Source of the DNA: Bacteroidaceae bacterium
GTDB taxonomy: Bacteria > Bacteroidota > Bacteroidia > Bacteroidales > Bacteroidaceae
Reading direction: 5' to 3'
DNA length: 64,000 nt
Assembly: GCA_017649485.1 (NCBI GenBank)
Contig: JAGCGS010000048.1
Location: 40,462 to 104,461 of the forward strand
How positions within the stretch are numbered: position 1 is the first letter of the stretch; every line of letters begins with the position of its first letter. Position numbers and translations under genes: made by a program. Shown here in pieces: positions 48,992 to 58,142 of the stretch. The notes under the pieces are model-generated. The model searched no databases. It saw nothing but the letters and a program-made list of their open reading frames with translations, and had not been told where the DNA came from.

Positions 48992-50262
48992 GGTTCTAAT
49001 CCTTTAAATTGCAACATCTCTTTGGTGCTCACCAACTTAAACAGCTTGTCGGAAGGACGTATCTTATCAACCTTCAATGAAAAATGCTCGCCCTTATGCA
49101 CTGTCTGTACAGGCTTGAGGTTCACGCGTGTCTCTTCCAGAGTAAGGAAGATTGCCCCAGTGGTAGGACCAGTAATCAGTACCTTGTCACCCACACTCAG
49201 CTCTGCCGCCTCGCATAGGAACTCCGCCACACCTATATTATTGAAGTATTTGATGCCCTTGCCTACATATATCTTTCGTTCAGTAGCGGCAGAGCCATAG
49301 GTGTGTGTCCACTCACCCAAGCGTTGACCCAAATAATAGCCATTCCAAAAGCCACGGTTGAATACCGTACTAAGACGTTCATCCCAAGCCAGAACCTTTT
49401 CCGCTGAGAAAGTGCCATCAATCACGCTCTCAATGGCTTCACGATAACATTCTGCCACGATGCGTACATACTCAGGCCCTCTCGCCCTACCCTCTATCTT
49501 GAACACCCTTACGCCTGCATCCATCATTTTGTTGATGAAATGAATGGTCTTCAAGTCCTTGGGCGACATGATGTATTTGTTGTCAATCTGCAACTCATCA
49601 CCCGTATCTTTGTCTGTCACGATATATCCTCTACGGCAAATCTGGCGACATTCACCACGGTTAGCCGACTTGTTCTCTTCCTGTAGTGACAAATAGCACT
49701 TGCCTGATACTGCCATACACAGTGCTCCGTGACAGAACATCTCAATGCGCACTTGTTGTCCACTGGGACCACAGATATTCTCATCCACGATATGACGATG
49801 AATCTCTGCCACCTGATCCAAGTTCAGCTCACGTGCCAATACCACCACATCTGCAAATTGGGCATAAAACCTCAATGCCTCTATGTTGCTGATGTTGAGC
49901 TGGGTACTCAGATGCACCTCTTGGCCAATGCTACGAGCGTATGTCAATACAGAGATATCCATAGCGATGATGGCACTGATACCTGCTTCCTTGGCAGCAT
50001 CCACGATGGCATGCATCTGCTCCATGTCGTTGTCATAGATAATGGTATTCACGGTCAGGTAGCTCTTGATGCCATGTTCATTGCAGGTGGAGGCTATCTC
50101 ACGCAAATCGTCTATGGTGAACGGATTGGCGGAGTGCGAGCGCATGTTGAGTTGACCCACCCCGAAATACACAGAGTTGGCACCTGCCTGGATGGCGGCT
50201 TGAAGCGAGTCCCTCGACCCAACGGGAGCCATGATTTCAAAGTCGTTGATGTTATATTGCAT
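48988..50262 (-). CDS. Peptidase U32 family protein
   Basis: 424 residues with a TIM-barrel-like N-terminal part starting EIMAPVGSRDSLQAAIQAGANSVYFG. The family signature is HGALCMAVSGKCYLS plus the cysteine-rich NRGECRQICRRGY. Relatives include collagenase-like PrtC and the RNA hydroxylation proteins TrhP/RlhA. The latter, RNA-modifying role seems more likely for a cytoplasmic protein of this form. It is the first gene of a run to dprA. Confidence 0.88.
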   Translation of the reverse strand: MQYNINDFEIMAPVGSRDSLQAAIQAGANSVYFGVGQLNMRSHSANPFTIDDLREIASTCNEHGIKSYLTVNTIIYDNDMEQMHAIVDAAKEAGISAIIAMDISVLTYARSIGQEVHLSTQLNISNIEALRFYAQFADVVVLARELNLDQVAEIHRHIVDENICGPSGQQVRIEMFCHGALCMAVSGKCYLSLQEENKSANRGECRQICRRGYIVTDKDTGDELQIDNKYIMSPKDLKTIHFINKMMDAGVRVFKIEGRARGPEYVRIVAECYREAIESVIDGTFSAEKVLAWDERLSTVFNRGFWNGYYLGQRLGEWTHTYGSAATERKIYVGKGIKYFNNIGVAEFLCEAAELSVGDKVLITGPTTGAIFLTLEETRVNLKPVQTVHKGEHFSLKVDKIRPSDKLFKLVSTKEMLQFKGLEP

Positions 50263-50303
50263 ATCTTTATGACATTTGAGTGTGCGAAGTTAGTGATTTT
50301 TCT

Positions 50304-50311
50304 TATCTTTG
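50304..50311 (+). promoter_or_regulatory. -7 box for dusB
   Basis: TATCTTTG, an exact consensus match, 52 bases before the ATG at 50364. Confidence 0.55.
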
Positions 50312-50363
50312 CAAAGAAATGGTTGAATAGATGGCTTTATCAACCCAGAATTATTGCAAAGAC

Positions 50364-51350
50364 ATGAAGATTGCTAACCTGAATTTTGGAGAACGTCCCG
50401 TATTCCTCGCTCCCATGGAGGATGTCACTGATCCTGCCTTTCGATTGATGTGCAAACGGTTCGGCGCAGACATGGTCTATACCGAATTCGTGTCGAGCGA
50501 TGCCTTGGTGCGATCGGTAAATAGCACCATGCGCAAGTTGAACATCAGCGATGAGGAACGCCCTGTTGCCATTCAGATTTACGGCAAGAACACCGATGCA
50601 ATGGTGGAGGCTGCCCGCATGGTGGAGGAGGCTAAGCCAGACATCATCGACCTTAATTTCGGATGCCCTGTCAAAAAAGTGGCAGGCAAGGGAGCAGGAG
50701 CAGGTTTGTTGCGCGACATCCCCAAGATGTTGGAAATCACCCGTGCCGTAGTGGATGCCGTCAACTTGCCCGTCACGGTAAAGACACGTTTGGGTTGGGA
50801 TGATAGTAGTAAAATCATCGTGGAGTTGGCAGAGCAATTGCAGGATTGTGGTATCAGTGCCCTTACCATTCATGGTAGGACGCGCGCACAGATGTACACT
50901 GGGGAGGCTGACTGGACATTGATAGGCAAAGTGAAAGAGAATCCACGCATACATATCCCAATTATTGGTAATGGAGATGTCACCACGCCCGAACGTGCCA
51001 AGGAATGTTTTGACAGATATGGTGTTGATGCCGTGATGATTGGTCGCGCTTCTTTTGGCAGACCCTGGATTTTCAAAGAGGTAAAGCATTATCTCCTGAC
51101 AGGGGAGCTATTGCCTCCCCTCAGTGCTGAATGGCGACTGAATGTGTTGCGCCAAGAAGTACTGGATAGTGTGAACTTGCTTGACGAACGCAGGGGCATC
51201 CTGCATGTCAGACGACACATCGCCGCAAGTCCTTTGTTCAAAGGCATACCCAATTTCCGTGAAACACGCATTGCGATGCTTAGGGCAGAAACAAAAGAGG
51301 ATTTATTCAAAATCTTTGATAGCTTAGACTTAACTCAGTTTCCTGAATAG
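50364..51350 (+). CDS. dusB: tRNA-dihydrouridine synthase B-type
   Basis: 328 residues from the ATG at 50364 (MKIANLNFGERPVFLAPMEDVTD); an upstream in-frame ATG at 50331 is less likely. The FMN-dependent TIM barrel contains APMEDVTDPAFR, the catalytic Cys in LNFGCPVKKV, TIHGRTRAQMY and IGNGDV. It reduces uridines in tRNA. The last 21 bases overlap the end of the convergent PAP2 gene. Confidence 0.93.
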   Translation: MKIANLNFGERPVFLAPMEDVTDPAFRLMCKRFGADMVYTEFVSSDALVRSVNSTMRKLNISDEERPVAIQIYGKNTDAMVEAARMVEEAKPDIIDLNFGCPVKKVAGKGAGAGLLRDIPKMLEITRAVVDAVNLPVTVKTRLGWDDSSKIIVELAEQLQDCGISALTIHGRTRAQMYTGEADWTLIGKVKENPRIHIPIIGNGDVTTPERAKECFDRYGVDAVMIGRASFGRPWIFKEVKHYLLTGELLPPLSAEWRLNVLRQEVLDSVNLLDERRGILHVRRHIAASPLFKGIPNFRETRIAMLRAETKEDLFKIFDSLDLTQFPE

Positions 51351-52277
51351 CCAGGAAGTAAGCACATAAAGCAAATACCCCGACACCCATCCTGCGAAAA
51401 CATCTATCAGGTAGTGCGCCTGGATATACACCGTAGCGATGCATAGCAAAATGTAGAAAGGCAACATCACCAATGCCAGCTTCTTGCTACTGCGCCATCC
51501 CATCAGCATGATAATGGTAGAAATACCCACATGAGAGCTTGGGAATGCGGCTGTCGGCCTTTCCCCCACCGCTTGCGAGCCTTCCACCAAACTATAGAAG
51601 AACCCTTCCCCATGCTCAGCCCCAGGCAACAACTCGGGGTGATAGTTAAAATAATCACCCAAAGAGGGGAAGATACCTGCCAATACATTCTCCTCGCCAA
51701 TAGCAGGGAAATAGAACTGAGGGCCTGCCACAGGCAACACCATATACACCACATAATAGATGAAGAACGATGACGCCAGCACAAAAGCTATTTTCTCAAA
51801 CAAATCAAAGCGCTTTATAAAATGCCAGCAAACAATGGCGGCTATAAGGGGATAGTAAGCGAAGTATCCCATATTCAGCGGTTCGCTAATCCAAAGCTGT
51901 GGGAAATCCCTCTGGAACCAATAGGCTGGTTGTGAGCCGATAATCGCTTGCTCAGCTTCAGCAAACAAATGGTCAAGGTTAGGCAACAAACGGTTGAACT
52001 CGTAGGTGTCAGGATACCAGTAACTCAGTAATGACAACTGGAAACCCACTCGTAGGAAAGCCGTCACCTTGCATGGATATTGACGGTAGATAAACACACA
52101 GCCCATAGTGCCTATCACGATGAACAGCCTCTCCAACAGCATCTCTAACGGATGATCCATCTGCCTGTAAAGCACCAGAATAGCGATGGCAGTTAGCAAG
52201 GTATAGGTCATTGCCGCCTTCTCAACCAGATACACTCCCTTGCCAGGTTTATTCCTTTGTAACCAATCTAAAGCCAT
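51330..52277 (-). CDS. PAP2-superfamily membrane phosphatase/phosphotransferase
   Basis: 315 residues with about six to eight membrane helices. The PAP2 motifs are visible as AAFPSSHVGIS and HYLIDVFAGW, with the catalytic His in each. The spacing and length resemble the AUR1/inositolphosphorylceramide-synthase-like group. In Bacteroidales, which make sphingolipids and inositol lipids, such enzymes may transfer phospho-headgroups, but simple lipid phosphatase activity is equally possible. It overlaps the epimerase gene by ten bases. Confidence 0.82.
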   Translation of the reverse strand: MALDWLQRNKPGKGVYLVEKAAMTYTLLTAIAILVLYRQMDHPLEMLLERLFIVIGTMGCVFIYRQYPCKVTAFLRVGFQLSLLSYWYPDTYEFNRLLPNLDHLFAEAEQAIIGSQPAYWFQRDFPQLWISEPLNMGYFAYYPLIAAIVCWHFIKRFDLFEKIAFVLASSFFIYYVVYMVLPVAGPQFYFPAIGEENVLAGIFPSLGDYFNYHPELLPGAEHGEGFFYSLVEGSQAVGERPTAAFPSSHVGISTIIMLMGWRSSKKLALVMLPFYILLCIATVYIQAHYLIDVFAGWVSGYLLYVLTSWLFRKLS

Positions 52278-53275
52278 CCTGCCTCCTTATACCATGCAAT
52301 GGTCTCTTTCACACCCTTGTCCAACTTATACTGGGGTTGATAACCCAGCTCGTCGATGGTGCTGGTAATGTCACAACGCCAATTGCGTTGCTTCATGATT
52401 CGATATTTGTCAGTATTCAGCGTACTGGTAGTGTGTCGCAACTTAGCCCACCATTCCGCAACGATGGAAACCACCTTCAAGACCCAGAGTGGTGCACAGA
52501 TACGTAGCACCTTTGTCGCTTTCAGCTCCCTAATGATGAGGTTTGAGAACGTACGACTCTGATATACTTGCCCGTCGGTCAGGAAGAAAGCCTTGCGTTT
52601 CACGCCTTTCTCAATTCCCAGGAAAATGGCTTGTACAATGTCTTTCACATATACAAAGGTGATGTCCTGGCGTTTGTAGCCCACCGAGAAGTCGATGTGT
52701 TGCTGAATGGATTTCGCCATCAGGAAGTAATCCTTCTCCCTGGGTCCATACACGCCCGTGGGACGAAGAATCAAATAAGGGAAATCAGCCAAGCTTTGCA
52801 GATACTGTTCCGTCTTGAGCTTACTCTTGCCGTATGCGGTATTGGGGCAAGGGATATCTTTTTCCGTAATGGGTTGGTAGTCTTTCTCATGGATAGGACC
52901 GAACACGCTCAGTGTACTGATGAACACAAACAGTTTGGGTGTTTGCCCCGTAGCTATCAGTGCCTCCACCAAGTTTTTGGTCTGCTGATAGTTCACCCTG
53001 TCGAAGTCGCGCTTGTCGGCACATTTGGTCACCCCCGCACAATGCACAATATAGGTGAAGGCACCATTTTCCCGTGCATGTTCCTTCAGTTGTTGCTGCA
53101 AGATGTCGGGGTGGGCATAGTCGAGGTCGATAAAATGGATATCTGGCTGTTGCAAGTACTCCCTGCTACTGCTTTGGCGCACGCCAGCCCACGTAGAGAA
53201 TCCCTTCCGCAAGGCTTCCTCCACGATAAAGCTTCCAATAAACCCACTCGCTCCTGTCACCAGAATACTGTCCAT
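52268..53275 (-). CDS. NAD-dependent epimerase/dehydratase family protein
   Basis: 335 residues from the ATG at 53275 (MDSILVTGASGFIG); the frame runs upstream to 53365 but without family similarity. The extended SDR fold shows TGASGFIG for NAD(P), SVFGPIHEKDY and the catalytic Tyr-Lys in YGKSK. Substrate unknown: nucleotide sugars and lipid ketones are both handled by this family. Overlap with the PAP2 gene suggests joint action on an envelope lipid or glycan. Confidence 0.85.
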   Translation of the reverse strand: MDSILVTGASGFIGSFIVEEALRKGFSTWAGVRQSSSREYLQQPDIHFIDLDYAHPDILQQQLKEHARENGAFTYIVHCAGVTKCADKRDFDRVNYQQTKNLVEALIATGQTPKLFVFISTLSVFGPIHEKDYQPITEKDIPCPNTAYGKSKLKTEQYLQSLADFPYLILRPTGVYGPREKDYFLMAKSIQQHIDFSVGYKRQDITFVYVKDIVQAIFLGIEKGVKRKAFFLTDGQVYQSRTFSNLIIRELKATKVLRICAPLWVLKVVSIVAEWWAKLRHTTSTLNTDKYRIMKQRNWRCDITSTIDELGYQPQYKLDKGVKETIAWYKEAGWL

Positions 53276-53563
53276 AAAACTCAATTTCTTCTTTCGGGCT
53301 GTAAAATTACGGAAAGTAAAGAGAATAGCCAAATTTGCCGCCTTTTTTGTTTGGTTGAACCTCATTCTAATAGGTATTAGTCAGGTATCTGATGGCCTGC
53401 TCCATGCCTGAACAGAGGATATCCACCGCGCAACCTGTCAAGCGGTTGAAGAGGGACGAAAGCCTCAACCCTGTCTTTTCAAACATAGAATCTCATGCCG
53501 GTTCTTCAGCATCTTCAAGATACCAAACAACTACTCAACCCAAGCCAAATTTAAGGTAAAAAC

Positions 53564-53738
53564 GGTTACAGGTTACAAGTGTAACCATGTAACCGCATGG
53601 TTCTTAAATCTTGACATTATTTTACCATAAATGCCATTATGTAAAGTAATTATAACAAGAACAATACAATTATTACTGCTCTGAGGGGATATGGTTACAG
53701 TTGTAACCTTGTAACCTTTTGGGCAGTTGTTTGTAACC
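53564..53738. repeat. GTAACC dyad clusters
   Basis: Cluster one is GGTTACA at 53564 and 53571 facing TGTAACC at 53580 and 53588. Cluster two is GGTTACA at 53693 facing TGTAACC at 53702, 53710 and 53732. In each the adjacent TGTAACC copies are 8 bases apart, and the last step is 22 bases. Confidence 0.75.
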
Positions 53739-53855
53739 TTTTCCTGTGTTTTTACTGAAGCTGTTGACTATCATATTGACATTGTTGACAGCATGACTTG
53801 CTTAGGAAACACGTTACCTGATTAGTAGTAAACAGGGAGAGAACCCCAAGTAATC

Positions 53856-53930
53856 GATCGTTTGGCTAAGCCCAAACGATCGTGCGGCTATACGCAAATG
53901 ATCGTGTGCCTATACCCAATTTGAAACGCA
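53856..53930. repeat. GATCGT 22-bp tandem array
   Basis: Three units start at 53856, 53878 and 53900, exactly 22 bases apart, each of the form GATCGTnnGnCTAnnCnCAAA. The first unit also folds on itself (GTTTGG with CCAAAC). Confidence 0.8.
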
Positions 53931-54029
53931 CTTTTTTTTTGCAAGGCTTGTGGTTTCGCGATATTGAAGGCAATTATCCCCTGGAAGCGTTGTGCGTTGC
54001 ATTTGGTAGATTGTACAAAACACCTCACA

Positions 54030-55358
54030 CTACTTATTCAACCACAACTCGGGATTGAGTTTGTCTTTTTCCTTGCGAAGCTGGAAGTGAAGGACGGTGC
54101 GATTGTTATCAGAAGCATCACTGAAAACTGTACCGAGAACTTGCTTGGTCTTTACATCATCACCTTGTTTTACATCAGTCTTGGCAAGGTTACAATAGAC
54201 GGAAATGTAGGAACCATGACGCACCAAGACATTAAAGAGGCCATTTAACTGAAAGACCGCGGCTACCTTGCCATTGAATATGGCACAAGCTTGTGCCCCA
54301 GGCTTGCCTTGAATATCAATGCCTTTGTTGTCAAGAGTTACATTCCGCAAACCTGCTACATTGTATTGGCCATAGCGACTTACAATAATGTAAGAAGTCG
54401 TGATAGGCATTGGAAGCTTGCCTCGGTTGGCGGCAAAATCGGTAGAAAGCTCTCTATCTGCCTTACTCATGCTATAGACCTCTGGCTTAGAGGCAGGAGT
54501 GGCAGAAGCTGGTTTATTGGCAGTAGCAGGTTTCGAAGTGGTACTTGCAGTTGTTTTCCTATTGGCTGCTTCAGCTTTCTTCTTTGCCTCAGCTTCTTTA
54601 CGAGCTTCTTCCTCAGCTCGCTTACGGGCATTTTCTATTTCGATGGCTATCAGCTTGTCAATCTGATTATTCAGCTGGGTTGCCTCACGTCTCTTTTTAG
54701 TAATTTCGTCTTGAAGACCTTTCTGTTTCGAGCGTAAATCCTTAATGACTTGCTGAGCCTTCTGCTCCTGGATCTCTAACACCTTCTTTTCTTCTTCGCG
54801 AGCGGCTAACAGACGGATTTTCTCCTCTTTCACCCCTTGCAACTCCTCTTGTTTCAGTGAAACCTCCTCTTGCTTACGTATTATTTCATTCCCTTGCAGA
54901 CGTTGGTATGTGGCATATTCGCGTACATAGCGAAGGCGGTTATAGGTTTGCGAAAGGCTCTCAGCACTGAAAATAAACATCAACTTTTCCTGAATGCTAT
55001 GGTTCTTAAACAAATACCTCAATGAAGCCTCATACCTGTGTTTCTTCTCTTCCAAACTGATGTTCAACGTATCCAGTTGGCGGTCAATTAAAACAAGTTG
55101 GCTATCCACTTCCTGCAAGTCGCTGGTAATATTATCAATGTAACGGCGACGCTCCTCTATCTGTCCAGTCAAAGCATTCAGACCGTTTAGTTGGCTACCC
55201 ACATTCTTGTTGGTGATTTTGAGCAATTCTTCTGTATCAGCTATTTGCTTCTGTAAATTAGTTCGTTTTAGCTCCAGCTCCTTGATGCGCTTATTGGTTT
55301 GTGCCAGCATCAGCAAAGGCAGACATAGCAACAATAATATGGAGCAAAAGCGTTTCAT
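54030..55358 (-). CDS. EnvC-like murein hydrolase activator (degenerate LytM)
   Basis: 442 residues: signal peptide (cleavage after LLMLAQ), long coiled coil (about 20-250), an Ala/Lys/Thr-rich linker (250-300) and a C-terminal LytM/M23 domain. The zinc ligands of active M23 enzymes are mostly missing: the first motif reads NKGIDI and the last reads VLHFQL. It is therefore probably an activator of amidases in cell division, like EnvC, not a hydrolase. It ends the dut-TPR-DUF4292-EnvC operon, overlapping the previous gene by four bases. Confidence 0.88.
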   Translation of the reverse strand: MKRFCSILLLLCLPLLMLAQTNKRIKELELKRTNLQKQIADTEELLKITNKNVGSQLNGLNALTGQIEERRRYIDNITSDLQEVDSQLVLIDRQLDTLNISLEEKKHRYEASLRYLFKNHSIQEKLMFIFSAESLSQTYNRLRYVREYATYQRLQGNEIIRKQEEVSLKQEELQGVKEEKIRLLAAREEEKKVLEIQEQKAQQVIKDLRSKQKGLQDEITKKRREATQLNNQIDKLIAIEIENARKRAEEEARKEAEAKKKAEAANRKTTASTTSKPATANKPASATPASKPEVYSMSKADRELSTDFAANRGKLPMPITTSYIIVSRYGQYNVAGLRNVTLDNKGIDIQGKPGAQACAIFNGKVAAVFQLNGLFNVLVRHGSYISVYCNLAKTDVKQGDDVKTKQVLGTVFSDASDNNRTVLHFQLRKEKDKLNPELWLNK

Positions 55359-55915
55359 AAACTCATCAGTAACTGTAATATTTCTTCCATAGTGACCATA
55401 CGATAGCGAGAGGTTAATTCTGTGGGCTCTACTGAAATCTTTTCATCGGAGAAGTCATACAGCTCTATCTTTGCCTTCGCTAATTGCCTAATACCCAATT
55501 CTTGTCCGGTTAGAGTGGTTTTGCCACCAGGCTTAGCAGCATCCCTAATCATCTTTTCCAACCTCTTGTAACTGTCGGCAGGAAGATAATCCCTTATTTC
55601 GTTGGGGGTAGCCTTAACAAACCTGCGGTTCATGCGATCCACCATCAATAGATAGTTGGGTGTGGCTTCGATGCGTGCTACTTCGGTTCTGAATAGAGGC
55701 ATGAGAAAGGACATCTGTATGATCTCATTTTCCTCCATCTTCATGGTGCCATTTACAGTTAAGACTGTTTCGCCGTGAGGAACCGTTAACTCTACCTTAG
55801 ATGACAGGTAAGGTGACAAACCATCTGTCTTAACTACATTCTTACTGCTTTTGCAACTAGCAAGCAAAATTACAAAGAATAAAAATGGTAATATATGAAT
55901 GTATCTCTTCATCAT
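55355..55915 (-). CDS. DUF4292 lipoprotein
   Basis: 186 residues. A lipobox LLASC (Cys20) follows a hydrophobic signal. The mature part (VELTVPHGETVLTVNGTMKM, IIQMSFLMPLFRTEVARIEATP, LMVDRMNRRFVKA) has the beta pattern of the LolA/LolB-like DUF4292 family. It overlaps both neighbours by four bases (ATGA), a tight translational coupling with the TPR and EnvC-like proteins, so an envelope role is likely. Confidence 0.85.
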   Translation of the reverse strand: MMKRYIHILPFLFFVILLASCKSSKNVVKTDGLSPYLSSKVELTVPHGETVLTVNGTMKMEENEIIQMSFLMPLFRTEVARIEATPNYLLMVDRMNRRFVKATPNEIRDYLPADSYKRLEKMIRDAAKPGGKTTLTGQELGIRQLAKAKIELYDFSDEKISVEPTELTSRYRMVTMEEILQLLMSL

Positions 55916-57603
55916 CTAACATACTTTTTCAACTTAATCTTCTGCTCAATTGTGCTCGACTGGCTTCCCTTTTCCTTCGCTTGCTCCCAAAACTCCAATG
56001 CCTTCGCCGTATCACCAGTGTGGAAATAAATGTCACCACAATGCTCCAACACCTCAGCACTCAAATTATCATCGTTCTTGAGGGCCAAGTCAATATAGAT
56101 TTTAGCTTGCTCATAGTTGGCCTTCTCAAACAGAATCCAGGCATAAGTATCCAAATAGGTAGCATTGTTCGGCTCAGCTTTAACGGTCTTGTAACTCATC
56201 TCCTCTGCCTTGTCCAAGTCACGACGCTCCAAAGACAGATAATAAGCATAGTTGTTGAGTGCCATGATGTTGTTGGCATTATACTCAAGTGCCGACTCAT
56301 ACGCCTTGAAGGTTTCAGCCATCATATTCTTAGTGTGATAGGCATCCCCCATGATGGCATAGAAGTCGCTCACTACCTGCGGCTCACTCTCATCGGTCAC
56401 ATGCTCCAAAGCTCGGTTGCATACACTGATTACACTATCTGAACGTTGCGTCTGATTGTAGCCTATAGCCAGATAATAATAGAACTCTAACATGTCGGGA
56501 TTAGCCTCCGTTCCCGTCTGGCAAATGTCAATCACCCCCTCATAATCCTCTTGTTTCACAGCTTCCCCAAGGAGAGTCATACGGGCAGTTGTGTTAGTAG
56601 GTTCTATTTGTAGCGCTTGCTTCAAAACTGGTATAGCCTTGTCAACCATATCTTTGGAATACAGATATTGAGCATAAAGCATTGGCAAATCTGCCTCATC
56701 AGGCTCCTGTTCCATGATGCGATCGAACAGGTTAATCACTATAGTACTATCTTTCTTGCTACCTTCATTGCGGATAATCAGTCGCCTCATCACATCCGTC
56801 TTCGTATCTGTATCCACCTTGCGATTCAACAGCACATCATTTAGCTGTTGGTCATATTTCTCTGTCTGCCCAGTTTGCTCATAATATGCTGCTAATGAAT
56901 ACATCGCCATCGCATTTTCAGGTTCTGCCTTTAGAATCTTTTGATAAATATCGTATGCTTGGCGGTATTGCTCTTTTTGCATATAAGCATCACCCAGAAT
57001 TACCTGATAACGATAATCCGTTGGGTATTCATCGGCAAGGCTTTGTAGCTCAGCCATCGCCTTCTCTTCCTCGCCTTGTTGGTCGTAAATGGCAAACTTC
57101 TGCATAGAAACCTGTTCGGTCTTGCCAAATCTTACTTCCAACTTGTTGAGTAATTCGATAGACCTGTCAAACTTTGCCTGACGGTTGTAAATCTGCAGTA
57201 AACTATAAGTAACATCAATCTTATTAGGGAAGCGTTTTTCCATATCTTCCAATAACTCAACAGCTTCGTCTAACTTATTCTGTTGCATATAAAAGTTCGC
57301 CAACCCTTGTGCATACCAATAATTATCGGGGGCATATTTTACAGCTTCAGCCATTGTTTCCATCCCTTTGTCATATTGTTTCAGCACCATATAATATTGA
57401 GCTAACTCGTAGAGAGCAGAAGGAGAATTGGGACGAATTGCAAGGCAATGTAGCAACATATCAAAAGAAGCGTCATACTGTTTCAGAATGCGAAGACGGG
57501 TTGCCTCATGGAAATAGTAGTCGTACTTGCGATCCTGCTCCTGTGCCAAAAGCGGTAGGGCGAATCCCAACAATAGCCAAAATATAATCTGTTTTGTTTT
57601 CAA
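55912..57603 (-). CDS. Tetratricopeptide repeat protein, exported
   Basis: 563 residues with a signal peptide (cleavage after LPLLAQ) followed by about 13-14 TPR units covering nearly the whole protein (for example AMYSLAAYYEQTGQ, IMALNNYAYYLS, YLDTYAWILFEKANYEQA). Such proteins are scaffolds for other proteins. Partners are probably the envelope proteins encoded next to it. Confidence 0.9.
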   Translation of the reverse strand: MKTKQIIFWLLLGFALPLLAQEQDRKYDYYFHEATRLRILKQYDASFDMLLHCLAIRPNSPSALYELAQYYMVLKQYDKGMETMAEAVKYAPDNYWYAQGLANFYMQQNKLDEAVELLEDMEKRFPNKIDVTYSLLQIYNRQAKFDRSIELLNKLEVRFGKTEQVSMQKFAIYDQQGEEEKAMAELQSLADEYPTDYRYQVILGDAYMQKEQYRQAYDIYQKILKAEPENAMAMYSLAAYYEQTGQTEKYDQQLNDVLLNRKVDTDTKTDVMRRLIIRNEGSKKDSTIVINLFDRIMEQEPDEADLPMLYAQYLYSKDMVDKAIPVLKQALQIEPTNTTARMTLLGEAVKQEDYEGVIDICQTGTEANPDMLEFYYYLAIGYNQTQRSDSVISVCNRALEHVTDESEPQVVSDFYAIMGDAYHTKNMMAETFKAYESALEYNANNIMALNNYAYYLSLERRDLDKAEEMSYKTVKAEPNNATYLDTYAWILFEKANYEQAKIYIDLALKNDDNLSAEVLEHCGDIYFHTGDTAKALEFWEQAKEKGSQSSTIEQKIKLKKYVR

Positions 57604-57613
57604 TGCTCAATGT

Positions 57614-58048
57614 TTAATGTTGTCCCGAATGTCCAAAACCACCTGCACCCCGTTCTGTCTCATCAAGTGTTTCTACTTCAATCCACTCTGCCTGCTCATG
57701 ACGGGCAATGATCATCTGAGCCACACGTTCTCCATCATTAACAACAAAAGGCTCATTCGACAGGTTCACCAAAATAATACAAATCTCTCCACGATAATCT
57801 GCATCAATCGTGCCAGGCGAATTTAACACCGTGATACCCTTCTTGATGGCCAATCCGCTACGAGGACGAACCTGCGCCTCATAGCCAACAGGCAAAGAAA
57901 TAAACAAGCCTGTGGGAATCAAGGCACGCTGTAAAGGCGCCAAGGTGACAGGTTCACTCAGGTTGGCACGCAAATCAACGCCAGCCGACTGCTGAGTAGC
58001 ATATTGAGGCAGCTGATGGTGCGATTTATTGATGATTTGTACCTTCAT
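57614..58048 (-). CDS. dut: dUTP diphosphatase
   Basis: Hydrolyses dUTP to dUMP, keeping uracil out of DNA. 144 residues, normal for the trimeric enzyme. Its conserved motifs are [37 protein letters not shown] and the C-terminal [11 protein letters not shown]. First gene of the operon to envC, ten bases upstream of the TPR gene, and divergent from the dGTPase gene, another dNTP-pool enzyme. Confidence 0.95.
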   Translation of the reverse strand: MKVQIINKSHHQLPQYATQQSAGVDLRANLSEPVTLAPLQRALIPTGLFISLPVGYEAQVRPRSGLAIKKGITVLNSPGTIDADYRGEICIILVNLSNEPFVVNDGERVAQMIIARHEQAEWIEVETLDETERGAGGFGHSGQH

Positions 58049-58105
58049 AACACAATACTTTTATTATTTAGTTGCGAAATTAATGTTTTTCTCCCATACT
58101 TTTTA

Positions 58106-58113
58106 TACTTTTG
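58106..58113 (+). promoter_or_regulatory. -7 box for dGTPase
   Basis: TACTTTTG, 29 bases upstream of the ATG at 58143. Confidence 0.5.
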
Positions 58114-58142
58114 TAGTTAATTTAAACTAAGAGGATGAAAAA

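Larger units (their letters stand above)
53366..54029. other. Gene-free interval with two repeat clusters
   Basis: About 660 bases with no supportable gene. It contains GTAACC palindromes (53564-53738) and a GATCGT 22-bp array (53856-53930). Confidence 0.7.

Noticed and set aside
50340-51089. 249-residue minus-strand open frame
   Set aside because: Antisense to dusB, which has clear active-site motifs.
54030-55358. Active M23 endopeptidase
   Set aside because: Most zinc-binding residues of the LytM domain are absent, so an activator role is more likely.
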